Source: Azoarcus sp. Aa7 (GTDB taxonomy: Bacteria; Pseudomonadota; Gammaproteobacteria; Burkholderiales; Rhodocyclaceae). Taken from it: a DNA stretch of 64,000 nucleotides. The stretch covers positions 1 to 64,000 of the forward strand of contig NZ_QVLR01000043.1 in assembly GCF_014822185.1 (NCBI RefSeq), given 5' to 3'. The notes beneath the pieces were generated by a model. That model was not told where the DNA came from and searched no databases. It saw only the letters and a list, made by a program, of their open reading frames with translations. The translations under genes and the position numbers were made by a program. Below are positions 1-8,110 of this stretch, in pieces. Every line of letters begins with the position of its first letter. The stretch's first letter is position 1.

Positions 1-111
1 ATGAACCTGTTGCGGCTCAATACCACCCGCAAGGCGAGCATCAAGTCGAAGCGCATGCTGGCTGCCACCCTCGATGAATTTCGCGCCGAGTTGCTCGGAG
101 TTATGACATGA
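1..111 (+). CDS. C-terminal fragment of an unidentified protein (open to window edge)
   Basis: A reading frame is open from the first base and ends at a TGA at 109-111, giving 36 residues rich in Lys/Arg and then acidic (ending LLGVMT). The ATG at base 1 may be coincidental, so the true start may lie outside the window. The stop overlaps the ATG of the next fragment (ATGA at 108-111). I do not recognise the family. It may be what remains of the gene fused upstream when the following antitoxin lost its 5' half. Confidence 0.3.
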   Translation: MNLLRLNTTRKASIKSKRMLAATLDEFRAELLGVMT

Positions 112-230
112 AGGTGCGATTGCCCTGTCAGGAAACACTGTTTCTGCTGTCGGTCCCGGGCATGCGGGAGTCCATCGTTGAAGGATTGCAAACCCCGCCA
201 GAAGAGTGCTCCAAGGGACCCGACTGGTGA
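108..230 (+). pseudogene. Truncated Phd/YefM-type antitoxin (C-terminal half)
   Basis: Forty codons encode a segment (ETLFLLSVPGMRESIVEGL, then PEECSKGPDW) that matches my recollection of the C-terminal, toxin-wrapping tail of YefM/Phd-family antitoxins found next to Txe/YoeB toxins. The N-terminal DNA-binding half of about 40-50 residues is missing; the frame begins abruptly with MKVRLPC. The TGA at 228-230 overlaps the toxin GTG at 227-229, the usual translational coupling of this toxin-antitoxin type. The short frame could still be translated from ATG 108 and could still neutralise the toxin, but autoregulation through the missing domain should be lost. Confidence 0.6.
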
Positions 231-490
231 GCTGGCGACTCGTCTATACCAAGCAAGCGCAGAAGGATGCCAGGAAGCTTGCGGCGGCCGGTCTGAAAGA
301 GAAAGCCCAGGAGCTGCTGTCCATTGTCGCGGTCAATCCTTTCCAGAATCCTCCGCCGTACGAGAAATTGGTTGGCGACCTGAGCGGCGCCTATTCGCTG
401 CGAATCAATATTCAGCGTCGTCTGGTTTACCAGGTTCTCGCCGACGAGCACCTCGTCAAGGTTCTTCGCCTTTGGACCCACTACGAGTAA
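227..490 (+). CDS. Txe/YoeB-family mRNA interferase toxin
   Basis: This is an 87-residue protein of the RelE/ParE superfamily, Txe/YoeB branch. These toxins cleave mRNA at the ribosomal A site. The fold signature is visible: N-terminal VYTKQAQKDARKL helix, then YEKL (general base Glu), SLRINIQRRLVYQV (the Arg strand) and a C-terminal WTHYE carrying the catalytic His and terminal aromatic residue. The GTG at 227 is chosen because it overlaps the stop of the antitoxin remnant and matches the family's usual length of 84-90 residues; an upstream in-frame GTG or ATG would add a poorly conserved extension. It looks intact although its antitoxin is truncated. Confidence 0.8.
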   Translation: MSWRLVYTKQAQKDARKLAAAGLKEKAQELLSIVAVNPFQNPPPYEKLVGDLSGAYSLRINIQRRLVYQVLADEHLVKVLRLWTHYE

Positions 491-579
491 GGCCTGATCC
501 TCCGGGAGAGGCACTGTAGCGTCGGGAGGTTTTCCCATGAGCCGGCCACCCCGTCATTCAGAGGTTCGCGCGTAACGCC

Positions 580-1086
580 ATGCCGACAACGATCCGTCCC
601 GAGACCCCATCAGACGAAGTGGTAATCGAGCAAGTCACTCGACGGGCATTCCTCTCGCATCCTTTCAGCCATCAAACCGAGCAGTTCATCATCCGCGCCC
701 TGCGGGCGGATCACGCGCTTTCGGTTTCTCTGGTCGCGGAAGAGGCCGGCCGCGTCGTGGGGCACATCGCGCTCTCGCCGGTAAGCATCAGTGATGGTGC
801 TGCGGGCTGGTATGGACTCGGCCCGATTTCGGTCGAGCCGGAGTGGCAACGCCGTGGCATCGGGCGGGCGCTGATGGAAAGGGGGCTTGCCGAGCTCCGC
901 AGGATCGGCGCGAACGGGTGTGTACTTGTTGGCGACCCGGCGTTCTACAGTCGTTTCGGGTTTGCGAACAATCCGGCTCTCGTGCTGGAGGGCGTCCCGC
1001 CCGAGTTCTTTCTTGCGCTATCCCTTGGTACTGCTTCCGCTCATGGCAATGTCCGGTTTCATCCGGCATTTCAGGCCACGCGCTGA
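580..1086 (+). CDS. GNAT family N-acetyltransferase (YhbS-like)
   Basis: This 168-residue protein has the complete GNAT fold. The N-terminal beta-alpha unit is MPTTIRPETPSDEVVIEQV, and the acetyl-CoA pyrophosphate loop is visible at about residues 90-100 as RRGIGRALM. The YhbS-type GDPAFYSRFGF motif follows at about 125-136. It resembles the YhbS subfamily, whose substrates are mostly unknown. No strong ribosome-binding site precedes the ATG. Two partial copies of the same gene occur at 3301 and 5524 in this window, which marks the surrounding 5 kb as rearranged. Confidence 0.85.
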   Translation: MPTTIRPETPSDEVVIEQVTRRAFLSHPFSHQTEQFIIRALRADHALSVSLVAEEAGRVVGHIALSPVSISDGAAGWYGLGPISVEPEWQRRGIGRALMERGLAELRRIGANGCVLVGDPAFYSRFGFANNPALVLEGVPPEFFLALSLGTASAHGNVRFHPAFQATR

Positions 1087-1115
1087 CCTATCAGTCCGCC
1101 GGCCTGGGCGAAGTT

Positions 1116-1206
1116 TCACCATGCCGACTTCCGGCTCGCCGGACTGTCCGCGTGCGGACTCAGATATTCCCGCAGGTGATCGATGAAGAACAACGCCTTG
1201 GTCGAC
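1116..1206 (-). pseudogene. LysR C-terminal remnant
   Basis: Read on the minus strand, this stretch encodes LSTKALFFIDHLREYLS followed by PHADSPASRKSAW and a stop. It is nearly the same as the last 30 residues of the complete LysR regulator at 5560-6483, which ends FFIEHLQEYLS then THADSPANRKSAW. Upstream the frame loses similarity and then meets a stop near 1258-1260. It is a gene tail left by a duplication or deletion, directly downstream of the complete GNAT gene. Confidence 0.75.
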
Positions 1207-1312
1207 AGGTCGTGAAGGTCGGCGGCTGACCCCGCGATCGATACCGCCGCCCGGTTGCGCTATCGCAGCGCAAGCCGCGGGACGCTCGCGTGCTGCGACT
1301 GGGGATTACCGA

Positions 1313-2209
1313 TCAGGCTGACTGAGGGGCCGCGGCCCGCCGTGGCGAGGCCGGCCACGCCAGCCACAGCGCGGCGCCCGCAACCATCAGCCCGCCCACC
1401 CAGCCGCGGCTGCCCAGATCCTCGCCCAGCCACAGCGCTGCGAACAGCGCGCCCCACAGCGGCTCGCTGCCGAGCAGCAGGGCGACCTTGCTCGGGCTGG
1501 TACCGGCCAGCGCCCGGTTCATCGCCCAGAATGCGAAGAGCGTGCAAAACACGGTCAGGAAGCCGATCGCGACCCAGAACGCGGTGGCATGCGGTAGGGC
1601 CGGCAGACCGTCGGGCTGACAGAACCCGATCGATAAGGCGCCGCCTCCGACGATCACCGCCTGGATCGCAGTCAGGCCCATGCTGTCGATCCGCTTGCCG
1701 GCAATCAAGCGGGTCGTCAGGCAGGCATGGAAGGCCCGCAGGAGCGCCGCCAGCAGCATCAGCGCGTCACCTTGCCCAAGGCTGCCGCCCGCCAGCCCCG
1801 TGAGCAGCCAGGTGCCCAGTAGCGACACGATTGCCGCGAGCCATAGCTTGGCGGCCGGTCGCTTGCGGAACCACAGCCACTCCACCGGCGGCGTCAGCAG
1901 CAGGCACAGGCTGACGAGGAAGGCCGCGTTGCCGGCGCTGGTCCGGGCCACGCCGGCGGTTTCGGCAAAAAAGATCGCCAGCAAGCCGAGGCCGGTCGGC
2001 ACGGCCGCAGTGAGGGTCGCCCGCTTCTGTGTCCCGGGCAGCCGTAGCCAGTGTGGCGCGAGCAGCAGCGCAGTCAGCAGGAAGCGGATCGCGATGACGC
2101 CAGCCACGGGGTAATACGCCAAGGTGGTCTTGACGACGCTGTAACTGCTGCCCCAGATGGCCGCAGTCAACAGCAGCACAAGCTCGGCAGGCAGGATTGT
2201 TCGGGACAT
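1313..2209 (-). CDS. EamA/DMT family transporter
   Basis: This 298-residue, very hydrophobic protein has two tandem EamA repeats with about ten predicted membrane helices. The N-terminal repeat carries the family's AAIWGSSYSVVK pattern, and the second ends with SEPLWGALFAALWLGED. EamA proteins in the drug/metabolite transporter superfamily usually export amino acids or small metabolites; the substrate cannot be read from the sequence. It is divergent from the LysR gene starting at 2297, with about 87 bp between them, so that regulator is its likely controller. The intergenic region contains the small inverted repeat TTATTGATAA. Confidence 0.85.
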   Translation of the reverse strand: MSRTILPAELVLLLTAAIWGSSYSVVKTTLAYYPVAGVIAIRFLLTALLLAPHWLRLPGTQKRATLTAAVPTGLGLLAIFFAETAGVARTSAGNAAFLVSLCLLLTPPVEWLWFRKRPAAKLWLAAIVSLLGTWLLTGLAGGSLGQGDALMLLAALLRAFHACLTTRLIAGKRIDSMGLTAIQAVIVGGGALSIGFCQPDGLPALPHATAFWVAIGFLTVFCTLFAFWAMNRALAGTSPSKVALLLGSEPLWGALFAALWLGEDLGSRGWVGGLMVAGAALWLAWPASPRRAAAPQSA

Positions 2210-2296
2210 GGAGGGCTCCTTGCGTTGTCTGGCCCCGAGTATGAAACTGGTCCCGTTTATTGATAATCAGCCCGAACGGCAAAGGATTTGTGCCTG

Positions 2297-3277
2297 ATGA
2301 GAATAAATGAATTGCTGCCCCTGCTGCCCGACCTCGCCGTGCTGGTCACCGTGATCGAGGCCGGCTCGTTCAGTGCGGCGGCGCGGCTGCAGGGCAGTAC
2401 GCCATCGGCCGTGAGTCGCCAGATCGCCCGCCTGGAAGCGGCCTTGGGCTTGACCCTGCTCGAGCGCAGCACGCGGCGACTGCGCCTTACGGCGGGCGGT
2501 CAGGAGGTGCTGCGCCATGCCCGAACGATGCTGGAGGCGGCGCGGGCGGCCTGTGACGGGGCCGCCAGCCATGCGAGCAGCGTCGAGGGACGAGTCCGTC
2601 TGGCGGCACCGAAGGCGGCACTGCGACAGCTGATCCATCCGCGCTTGCCGGCGCTGCTGGACATTTATCCGCAGTTGGCGCTGGAGCTGCAGGTGACCGA
2701 CCAGGTGGTCGATCTGATCGCCGACGGCGTCGACATCGCCCTGCGCCTGGGCGATCCGCCGCCGGGCTACGTGGCGCGGCCATTCATGGAGGTACGCACC
2801 CTGCTCTATGCGTCGCCGGCCTATCTGGCCCGCGCAGGAACGCCGCAGCATCCGGCCGAACTGGCGCAGCATAGTTGCCTGCATCTGGCCGAACTGCCGG
2901 GCGACGACGAATGGTGCCTCGTGCGCGGCAACGAGCGCAGCGTGGTGAATGTGCGGGGCCGTTACGCGAGCAATCACAGCGAGATGCGGCGTGAGGCCGC
3001 CGAGGTGGGCCTGGGCATCGCCTGCCTGCCGGATTTCGCCGCGCGCGAGCAGCTGGTCAGCGGCACCCTCGTGCAGGTCCTGCCCGGCTGGCAGCTGCTG
3101 GGACGCTATCAGGGCAGCAGTTGGGTGGTCTACGCCGCCGACCGTTACCGCGCCCCGCGAGTGCGGGTCGTGGTCGATTTCCTGCTGCAGATCGCCGACC
3201 GCCTCGGCAAGGAGGCCGTGCAGCCCCCACGGAAACCCGACAGGCACGGCACAGAATGCGGGGACAGGCCCCGATAG
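2297..3277 (+). CDS. LysR family transcriptional regulator
   Basis: This 326-residue LysR regulator has a winged HTH at residues 1-60 (FSAAARLQGSTPSAVSRQIARLE, LLERSTRRLRLT) followed by a periplasmic-binding-protein-like effector domain (VDIALRLGDPP, LLYASPAYLAR). The ATG at 2297 is preferred over an in-frame TTG at 2288 because AAAGGA lies about 10 bp upstream. It is divergent from the EamA exporter, the typical LysR arrangement for a regulator and its target. The last 20-30 residues are basic and unusual, which suggests the natural C-terminus may have been altered at the junction with the GNAT fragment that follows. Confidence 0.85.
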   Translation: MRINELLPLLPDLAVLVTVIEAGSFSAAARLQGSTPSAVSRQIARLEAALGLTLLERSTRRLRLTAGGQEVLRHARTMLEAARAACDGAASHASSVEGRVRLAAPKAALRQLIHPRLPALLDIYPQLALELQVTDQVVDLIADGVDIALRLGDPPPGYVARPFMEVRTLLYASPAYLARAGTPQHPAELAQHSCLHLAELPGDDEWCLVRGNERSVVNVRGRYASNHSEMRREAAEVGLGIACLPDFAAREQLVSGTLVQVLPGWQLLGRYQGSSWVVYAADRYRAPRVRVVVDFLLQIADRLGKEAVQPPRKPDRHGTECGDRPR

Positions 3278-3300
3278 GCACAAGTTTGCCCTTAACGCCA

Positions 3301-3506
3301 TGCCTACAACTATCCGTCCCGAGGCACCATCAGACGAAGAGGCAATCGAGCAAGTCACTCGACGAGCCTTTCTCTCTCATCCAAACAGCCATCAAACCGA
3401 GCAGTTCATCATCCGCGCCCTGCGGGCGGATCATGCACTTTCAGTCTCGCTGGTCGCCGACGAGGGCGGCCGCATCGTGGGGCACATTGCGCTCTCGCCA
3501 TCGGGC
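3301..3506 (+). pseudogene. Truncated copy of the GNAT acetyltransferase gene
   Basis: The first 67 or so codons closely match the complete GNAT gene at 580: MPTTIRPEAPSDEEAIEQV, then FIIRALRADHALSVSLVAD and GHIALSP. Similarity stops at about 3506 and the frame runs on to 3641 through unrelated sequence. The acetyl-CoA-binding half is absent, so no active enzyme is expected. The match extends about a dozen bases upstream of the ATG (TAACGCCATGCC in both copies). Confidence 0.85.
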
Positions 3507-3656
3507 TCCATCGCCCGGCAGGTGAGGGCGGCGGGACAGTCATTAGCCGATCTGAAGCAGTGCCGGTTTGGTCGAACCGACGTTGGGCAGAATGAATGCA
3601 CTCGGGTTGACTCGGCGTGGAATGGCATCTATCCAGAATGACGCCGTTCTCACTCG

Positions 3657-3680
3657 ACCCTTGCGATTTTTCGCAAGGGT
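3657..3680. other. Perfect hairpin (10-bp stem, TTTT loop)
   Basis: ACCCTTGCGA at 3657-3666 pairs with TCGCAAGGGT at 3671-3680 around a TTTT loop. No T-run follows on either strand, so it is not a canonical terminator. It lies between the GNAT fragment and the secreted propeller gene, and could be a rearrangement boundary or an operator. Confidence 0.5.
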
Positions 3681-3824
3681 AGGGTGGTGAGCACACGAGC
3701 TTTCGGGGGTATCCGCGGACCGACAGTCAGGCGGCAAATTCAAGGGGCGTGGCGCGGGCGAACACTGTTTCCGCCGCGCGCGCACTATGCCTGCTCCGGT
3801 CTCTTTTCAGGAAGGAGTGCGATC

Positions 3825-5396
3825 ATGTTTCACACGCAATCACGCTCAACGAGATCGGCAATCCTGCGGGCGGCGGCCCTCGGCTTGACTGTACTGGCAA
3901 CGGGCATGTGGCCCGGCGCGACGCACGCACAAACGCCGATCAGCGGCTTGAGCGCGAACCCGGACGGCGGCGATCCGGACGATCCGCTCGCGGTGACGGA
4001 ATGCAACGGCGCGTCGCAACGTGGTGTCCTGTATCGCAATAGCGAGAGCGAGCCGCACCTCGCGGTCAACCCGAACGACCCGTTGAACATGATCGCCGGG
4101 TGGCACCAGGACCGCTGGAGCTCGGGCGGCGCGCAGAGCCTGGGGGCGGCTTACACGTCCGACGGCGGCGTGTCATGGACGCAGGTGGTGATCCCGTTCA
4201 CGCGCTGTTCCGGTGCGGCGCCGCGCTCTGCGGGAGATTACGAGCGCGGCTCGGATCCGTGGATCAGCTTCGGCCCGACCGGTACGGCGCATTACATGGC
4301 GCTGGTCACCGACAGGTCGGTCAACGCGAACGCGATGGTCACCGCGCGTTCGACCGACGGCGGTAACACCTGGTCGGCACCGGTGGTGATCGCGCGCATG
4401 CCCGCACAGGATCCGGTCTTGCGTTCGCTGTTCCACGACAAGAACACCCTCACCGCCGACCCGGGCGACGAGCGGCTCGTCTATGCGACCTGGACCTTGT
4501 TCCGCACCGGGATCACGTCGCTCGTGTTCGCGCGCTCCACGAACGGGGGGCTTACCTGGTCCAAGCCGACGCCGATCGCGACGATGGGCTCGGGGGTTGG
4601 GAGTTCCGAGAAGGCCATATTCCGCCAGGGCGCGCAGATCGTCGTCCTGCCCAACGGAACGCTGGTGAACGCGTTCTTCCGCGTTGTGCTCGACGACGCC
4701 ACCGGGCGCGTGACCACCGAGCAGGCGATCCTGCGCTCGACCGATCAGGGGCAGCACTGGACACGCCTGGATACGCGGGTCGCGCCGTTCGAGAGCGCGT
4801 CGGCGGTCGATCCCGAGCTTGGCATTCCGGTGCGCGACGCGGGTGGATTGCCGAGCATCGCGGTCAATCCTGGTTCCGGCGAAATCTATATCGCGTGGCA
4901 GGACCGCAACGCCAACAGCGCGGGGCTCGTGGGTGCCTTCGTCGCACGCTCCTCCGACGGTGGCCTGACCTGGTCGGCGCCGGTGCGCGTCAATCAGGGC
5001 ACGTCGGCTGATGTCCAGGCCTTCCTGCCGATCGTTGCGGTGAACGAGGATGGCACGGTGGGCGTGCTCTTCTACGATTTCCGCAACGACGTGCCCGGCG
5101 ATGCGCCGTTGAGCACCGATGTGTTCCTGTCGCTGTTCACGCCGAACCTGGGCTTCGATGGCGAGCGCCGGCTGACGGCCAGCTCATTCGACTTGCGTCA
5201 GATGGTGATCACCGGCTCGCGCGGATTCTTCCCCGGCGACTACGTCGGGCTCGCCAGCGCCGGCGGTGATTTCGTCGCGGCATTCACGAGGAGCAACAAC
5301 CTCGGTTTGCCGGTGGTCTTCCCGCAAGACGAGAACGGCTTGTTCCTCGACACCCACAACCGCCAGGACATCGTGTTCGTGCGCGAGACGCCGTAA
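3825..5396 (+). CDS. Secreted Asp-box beta-propeller protein (sialidase-like)
   Basis: This 523-residue exported protein has a Sec signal peptide of about 36 residues (hydrophobic core LRAAALGLTVLATGMW, cleavage after THAQ). The body carries five Asp-box motifs of the S-x-D-x-G-x-x-W type: SDGGVSW, STDGGNTW, STNGGLTW, STDQGQHW and SSDGGLTW. These mark a six-bladed sialidase/BNR propeller. I do not see the Arg triad of true sialidases, so enzymatic activity is uncertain and it may be a binding or surface protein. The ATG at 3825 has a strong GGAAGGAG site 7 bp upstream, whereas upstream in-frame starts lack one. It stands alone between rearranged fragments. Confidence 0.8.
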   Translation: MFHTQSRSTRSAILRAAALGLTVLATGMWPGATHAQTPISGLSANPDGGDPDDPLAVTECNGASQRGVLYRNSESEPHLAVNPNDPLNMIAGWHQDRWSSGGAQSLGAAYTSDGGVSWTQVVIPFTRCSGAAPRSAGDYERGSDPWISFGPTGTAHYMALVTDRSVNANAMVTARSTDGGNTWSAPVVIARMPAQDPVLRSLFHDKNTLTADPGDERLVYATWTLFRTGITSLVFARSTNGGLTWSKPTPIATMGSGVGSSEKAIFRQGAQIVVLPNGTLVNAFFRVVLDDATGRVTTEQAILRSTDQGQHWTRLDTRVAPFESASAVDPELGIPVRDAGGLPSIAVNPGSGEIYIAWQDRNANSAGLVGAFVARSSDGGLTWSAPVRVNQGTSADVQAFLPIVAVNEDGTVGVLFYDFRNDVPGDAPLSTDVFLSLFTPNLGFDGERRLTASSFDLRQMVITGSRGFFPGDYVGLASAGGDFVAAFTRSNNLGLPVVFPQDENGLFLDTHNRQDIVFVRETP

Positions 5397-5523
5397 GCGG
5401 TGAACGCAGCCGGAAAGGGCGGGTGCCGGCACTTCGCGCCGTCAATGGTTTGTGAAGGACGGCGCGTTTGCTCGTAGGTGCCGGACTAAACCGCTTGGGC
5501 GGTAAGGGAAACAGGGGACGGGG

Positions 5524-5556
5524 AAGTTCATCACCCGCGCCCTGCGGGCAGATCAT
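5524..5556 (+). repeat. Short GNAT gene fragment (third copy)
   Basis: About 32 bases match codons 30-42 of the complete GNAT gene at 580 (the FI-RALRADHA segment) with two mismatches. The match ends exactly where sequence resembling the 3' flank of the LysR gene at 5560 begins. It is a recombination scar and not a gene. Confidence 0.75.
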
Positions 5557-5559
5557 GCT

Positions 5560-6483
5560 TCACCACGCCGACTTCCGGTTCGCAGGACTGTCCGCGTGCG
5601 TGCTGAGGTATTCCTGCAGGTGCTCGATGAAAAACGACACCTTGGCTGACAGGTTGAGCCGTTCCAGATACACGGCGTAGATGTCGGCCGGTGGAGTTTC
5701 GTAGTCCGGGAGCACCTGTTCCAGCCGGCCGCTGCGCAGGTACTTGGCGACGTCCCACTCGGCGCGCATCAGGATGCCCAGCCCGTCCAGCGCCCAGTTC
5801 AGCGCGACTTCGCCGTCGTTGGTGCTGAGCTTGCCATGCACCTTGATCGCCTCGCCTTGCTTGCCGCGCGCGAGGCGCCATACCCCGTAGGCCGATTCGT
5901 TCTGCCGCAGCACGATGCATTGGTGGCGGGCGAGATCCGCGGGGGTTTCCGGGCGGCCGTGGGTGCGCAGGTAGGCGGGGGAGGCGCACAGCAGGCGGCG
6001 GTTCGAGGCGATCTTCTTCGCGATGAGGCGTGAATCGGGGATTTCGCCGAAGCGGATGGCGACGTCGATCGCTTCGTCGGGCAGGCTCACCGGGCGGTCG
6101 GTGAGCTGGAGCTGGACCTCGACTTCCGGATAGCGCTTGGTGAACGCCGAGATCGCCGGCCCGATGTAGGAGCGGCCGAAGCCGAGCGGTGCGTTCACCC
6201 GCAGCAGTCCCTTCGGCACGGCGCGGCTGCCGGATACGCGGCTCTCCATTTCGGAGATGTCGCCGAGGATGCGCTGCGCGTTGGTGAAGTACACCTCGCC
6301 TTCGTTGGTGAGGCTGAGGCGGCGCGTTGTGCGGTTGAGGAGGCGCACCCCGAGTCGTTCTTCGAGCTGGGCGAGCCGCTTCGTGACCGCGGGCGGCGTC
6401 AGGTTCATCTCGCGCGCGGTCGCTGCGAGGCTTCCCATCTTGACCAGCAGGCAGAAGAAGGCGAGCTCGGAGTTTGGATTCAT
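5560..6483 (-). CDS. LysR family regulator (tartrate/C4-dicarboxylate module)
   Basis: This 307-residue LysR protein has an N-terminal HTH (LAATAREMNLTPPAVTKRLAQLEERLG, LLNRTTRRLSLT) and a C-terminal effector domain (IDVAIRFGEIPDSRLIAKKI, CASPAYLR). It is divergent from dctA and ttdAB, and the 190 bp between them holds several inverted repeats, so by location it is the likely tartrate- or dicarboxylate-responsive activator of that operon. The last 30 residues recur as a degenerate fragment at 1116-1206. Confidence 0.85.
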   Translation of the reverse strand: MNPNSELAFFCLLVKMGSLAATAREMNLTPPAVTKRLAQLEERLGVRLLNRTTRRLSLTNEGEVYFTNAQRILGDISEMESRVSGSRAVPKGLLRVNAPLGFGRSYIGPAISAFTKRYPEVEVQLQLTDRPVSLPDEAIDVAIRFGEIPDSRLIAKKIASNRRLLCASPAYLRTHGRPETPADLARHQCIVLRQNESAYGVWRLARGKQGEAIKVHGKLSTNDGEVALNWALDGLGILMRAEWDVAKYLRSGRLEQVLPDYETPPADIYAVYLERLNLSAKVSFFIEHLQEYLSTHADSPANRKSAW

Positions 6484-6510
6484 GGCGAGCTCCCCTCGGG
6501 TTCAGTGCCG

Positions 6511-6570
6511 GTTGATTATTAACTTGCAGGAAGCAATGTATTAACTTTTGCTCGATTCTAGCAAGAATCA
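6511..6570. promoter_or_regulatory. Inverted repeats in the LysR-dctA intergenic region
   Basis: TTGC-AGGAA-GCAA at 6524-6536 is an interrupted palindrome of LysR-box form. GATTCT at 6554-6559 pairs with AGAATC at 6564-6569 across AGCA. Two near-copies of ATTAACTT(TT)GC lie at about 6518 and 6540. The cluster sits between the divergent LysR and dctA starts, where recognition and activation half-sites are expected. Assignment to this LysR is an inference from location. Confidence 0.5.
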
Positions 6571-6673
6571 AAGCCCTTACTCTCCTCCTCGCGTTCAATC
6601 CCAGCAGGGAGCGCCAGCCGAGCCGCGGAAGACGGTCAGCTCGTTCGCTCAAGCAAGTCCTATCGGAGGAGAT

Positions 6674-8008
6674 ATGTTCAAACGATTCATTGGAAAGTTG
6701 TACGTCCAGGTGCTCGTCGGCGTCACGGCCGGCGTGTTGCTGGGCATTTTCTACCCGCAGCTCGGGGCCGACCTGAAGCCGATCGGCGATGCCTTCATCA
6801 GGCTGATCAAGATGGTGTTCGCGCCGATCATCTTCGCGACCGTCGTGCTCGGCATCGCGAAGATGGAAAGCATGAAGGAGCTGGGGCGGGTCGGCGTCCG
6901 CGCGCTGATCTACTTCGAGATCCTGTCGACCTTCGCGCTGGCGCTCGGGTTGATCGTGGTCAACGTGGTCCAGCCCGGCGCGGGGATGAACATCGACCCG
7001 GCGACCCTCGACGCGAAGAGCATCGCGAACTACACGGCCTCCGCCGCGAAATCGATGACCTTCGTCGAGTTCATGCTGAACATGATCCCGTCGAGTCTGG
7101 CGGAGGCCTTCGTCAAGAACGAGATCCTGCAGATCCTGGTGTTCTCGTCGCTGTTCGGCGTCGCGCTGTCGCGCCTCGGCCAACGCGGCAAGCCGGTCGT
7201 CGACTTCCTCGAGTCCTTCTCGCACGGCATGTTCGACATCGTCGGCATGGTGATGCGCGTGGCCCCGCTCGCGGCGTTCGGCGCGATGGCCTTCACTGTC
7301 GGCAAGTACGGCCTCGGCTCGATCGCCTCGCTCGGCAAGCTGATGGCGAGCATGTACCTGACCTGCTTCGTGTTCGTCGCGGTGGTGCTCGGCTCGATCT
7401 CGCGGATGTGCGGCTTCAGCCTGTGGAAGTTCCTGAAATACATCCGCGAGGAGCTCTTCACGGTGCTCGGTACGAGCTCGTCGGAATCGGTGGTGCCGCA
7501 GCTGATGAAGAAGCTGGAGAACGTCGGCGTGCCGAAGCCGGTGGTGGGGCTCGTGGTGCCGTCCGGCCTGACCTTCAACCCCGACGGACAGTGCATCTAC
7601 TACACGATGGCGGCGATCTTCATCGCCCAGGCGACCGACACGCCGCTGTCGCTGGTCGATCAGCTGGTGATCCTCGGCGTGCTGATGCTGACCTCGAAGG
7701 GTTCGGCGGGTGTGACCGGCTCCGGCTTCATCACGCTGGCGGCGACGCTCGCGTCGATGGGCAAGATCCCGGTCGCCGGCATGGTGCTGCTGCTCGGTGT
7801 CGATCGTTTCATGTCGGAAGCCCGTGCGATCACCAACACGATCGGCAATGCCGTCGGGACGATGGCGATCGCGAAATGGGTCGGCGACCTGGACGACAAG
7901 CGCGTGAAGGAAGTCCTGAACGGCAAGGCCGAAGAGTTCCGCGAAACGCCGGAAGCCACTCTCCCCGAATTTGCCGAACGCACTGCAGTGCAGGCGAAAG
8001 CCGCCTGA
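6674..8008 (+). CDS. dctA: Dicarboxylate/amino acid:cation symporter (DctA type)
   Basis: This 444-residue membrane carrier of the DAACS (SLC1) family takes up C4-dicarboxylates with protons or sodium. The N-terminal [16 protein letters not shown] helix, the Ser-rich re-entrant loop [11 protein letters not shown] at about residue 270, the [15 protein letters not shown] helix and the [13 protein letters not shown] substrate-binding helix are all family hallmarks. The ATG at 6674 follows CGGAGGAG; the frame extends upstream to 6548 but that part is not DctA-like. Next to L-tartrate dehydratase genes it probably imports tartrate, malate or succinate. Confidence 0.9.
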   Translation: MFKRFIGKLYVQVLVGVTAGVLLGIFYPQLGADLKPIGDAFIRLIKMVFAPIIFATVVLGIAKMESMKELGRVGVRALIYFEILSTFALALGLIVVNVVQPGAGMNIDPATLDAKSIANYTASAAKSMTFVEFMLNMIPSSLAEAFVKNEILQILVFSSLFGVALSRLGQRGKPVVDFLESFSHGMFDIVGMVMRVAPLAAFGAMAFTVGKYGLGSIASLGKLMASMYLTCFVFVAVVLGSISRMCGFSLWKFLKYIREELFTVLGTSSSESVVPQLMKKLENVGVPKPVVGLVVPSGLTFNPDGQCIYYTMAAIFIAQATDTPLSLVDQLVILGVLMLTSKGSAGVTGSGFITLAATLASMGKIPVAGMVLLLGVDRFMSEARAITNTIGNAVGTMAIAKWVGDLDDKRVKEVLNGKAEEFRETPEATLPEFAERTAVQAKAA

Positions 8009-8110
8009 GAGAGCGGCGAACCGTCCGCGGGTGAGTGCCACCCCCGGCGCCGCCCCCGGCGCCGCCCGCGGACAGCAGTCCCCCAATCGGATTACTAACG
8101 GAGCAGCATC

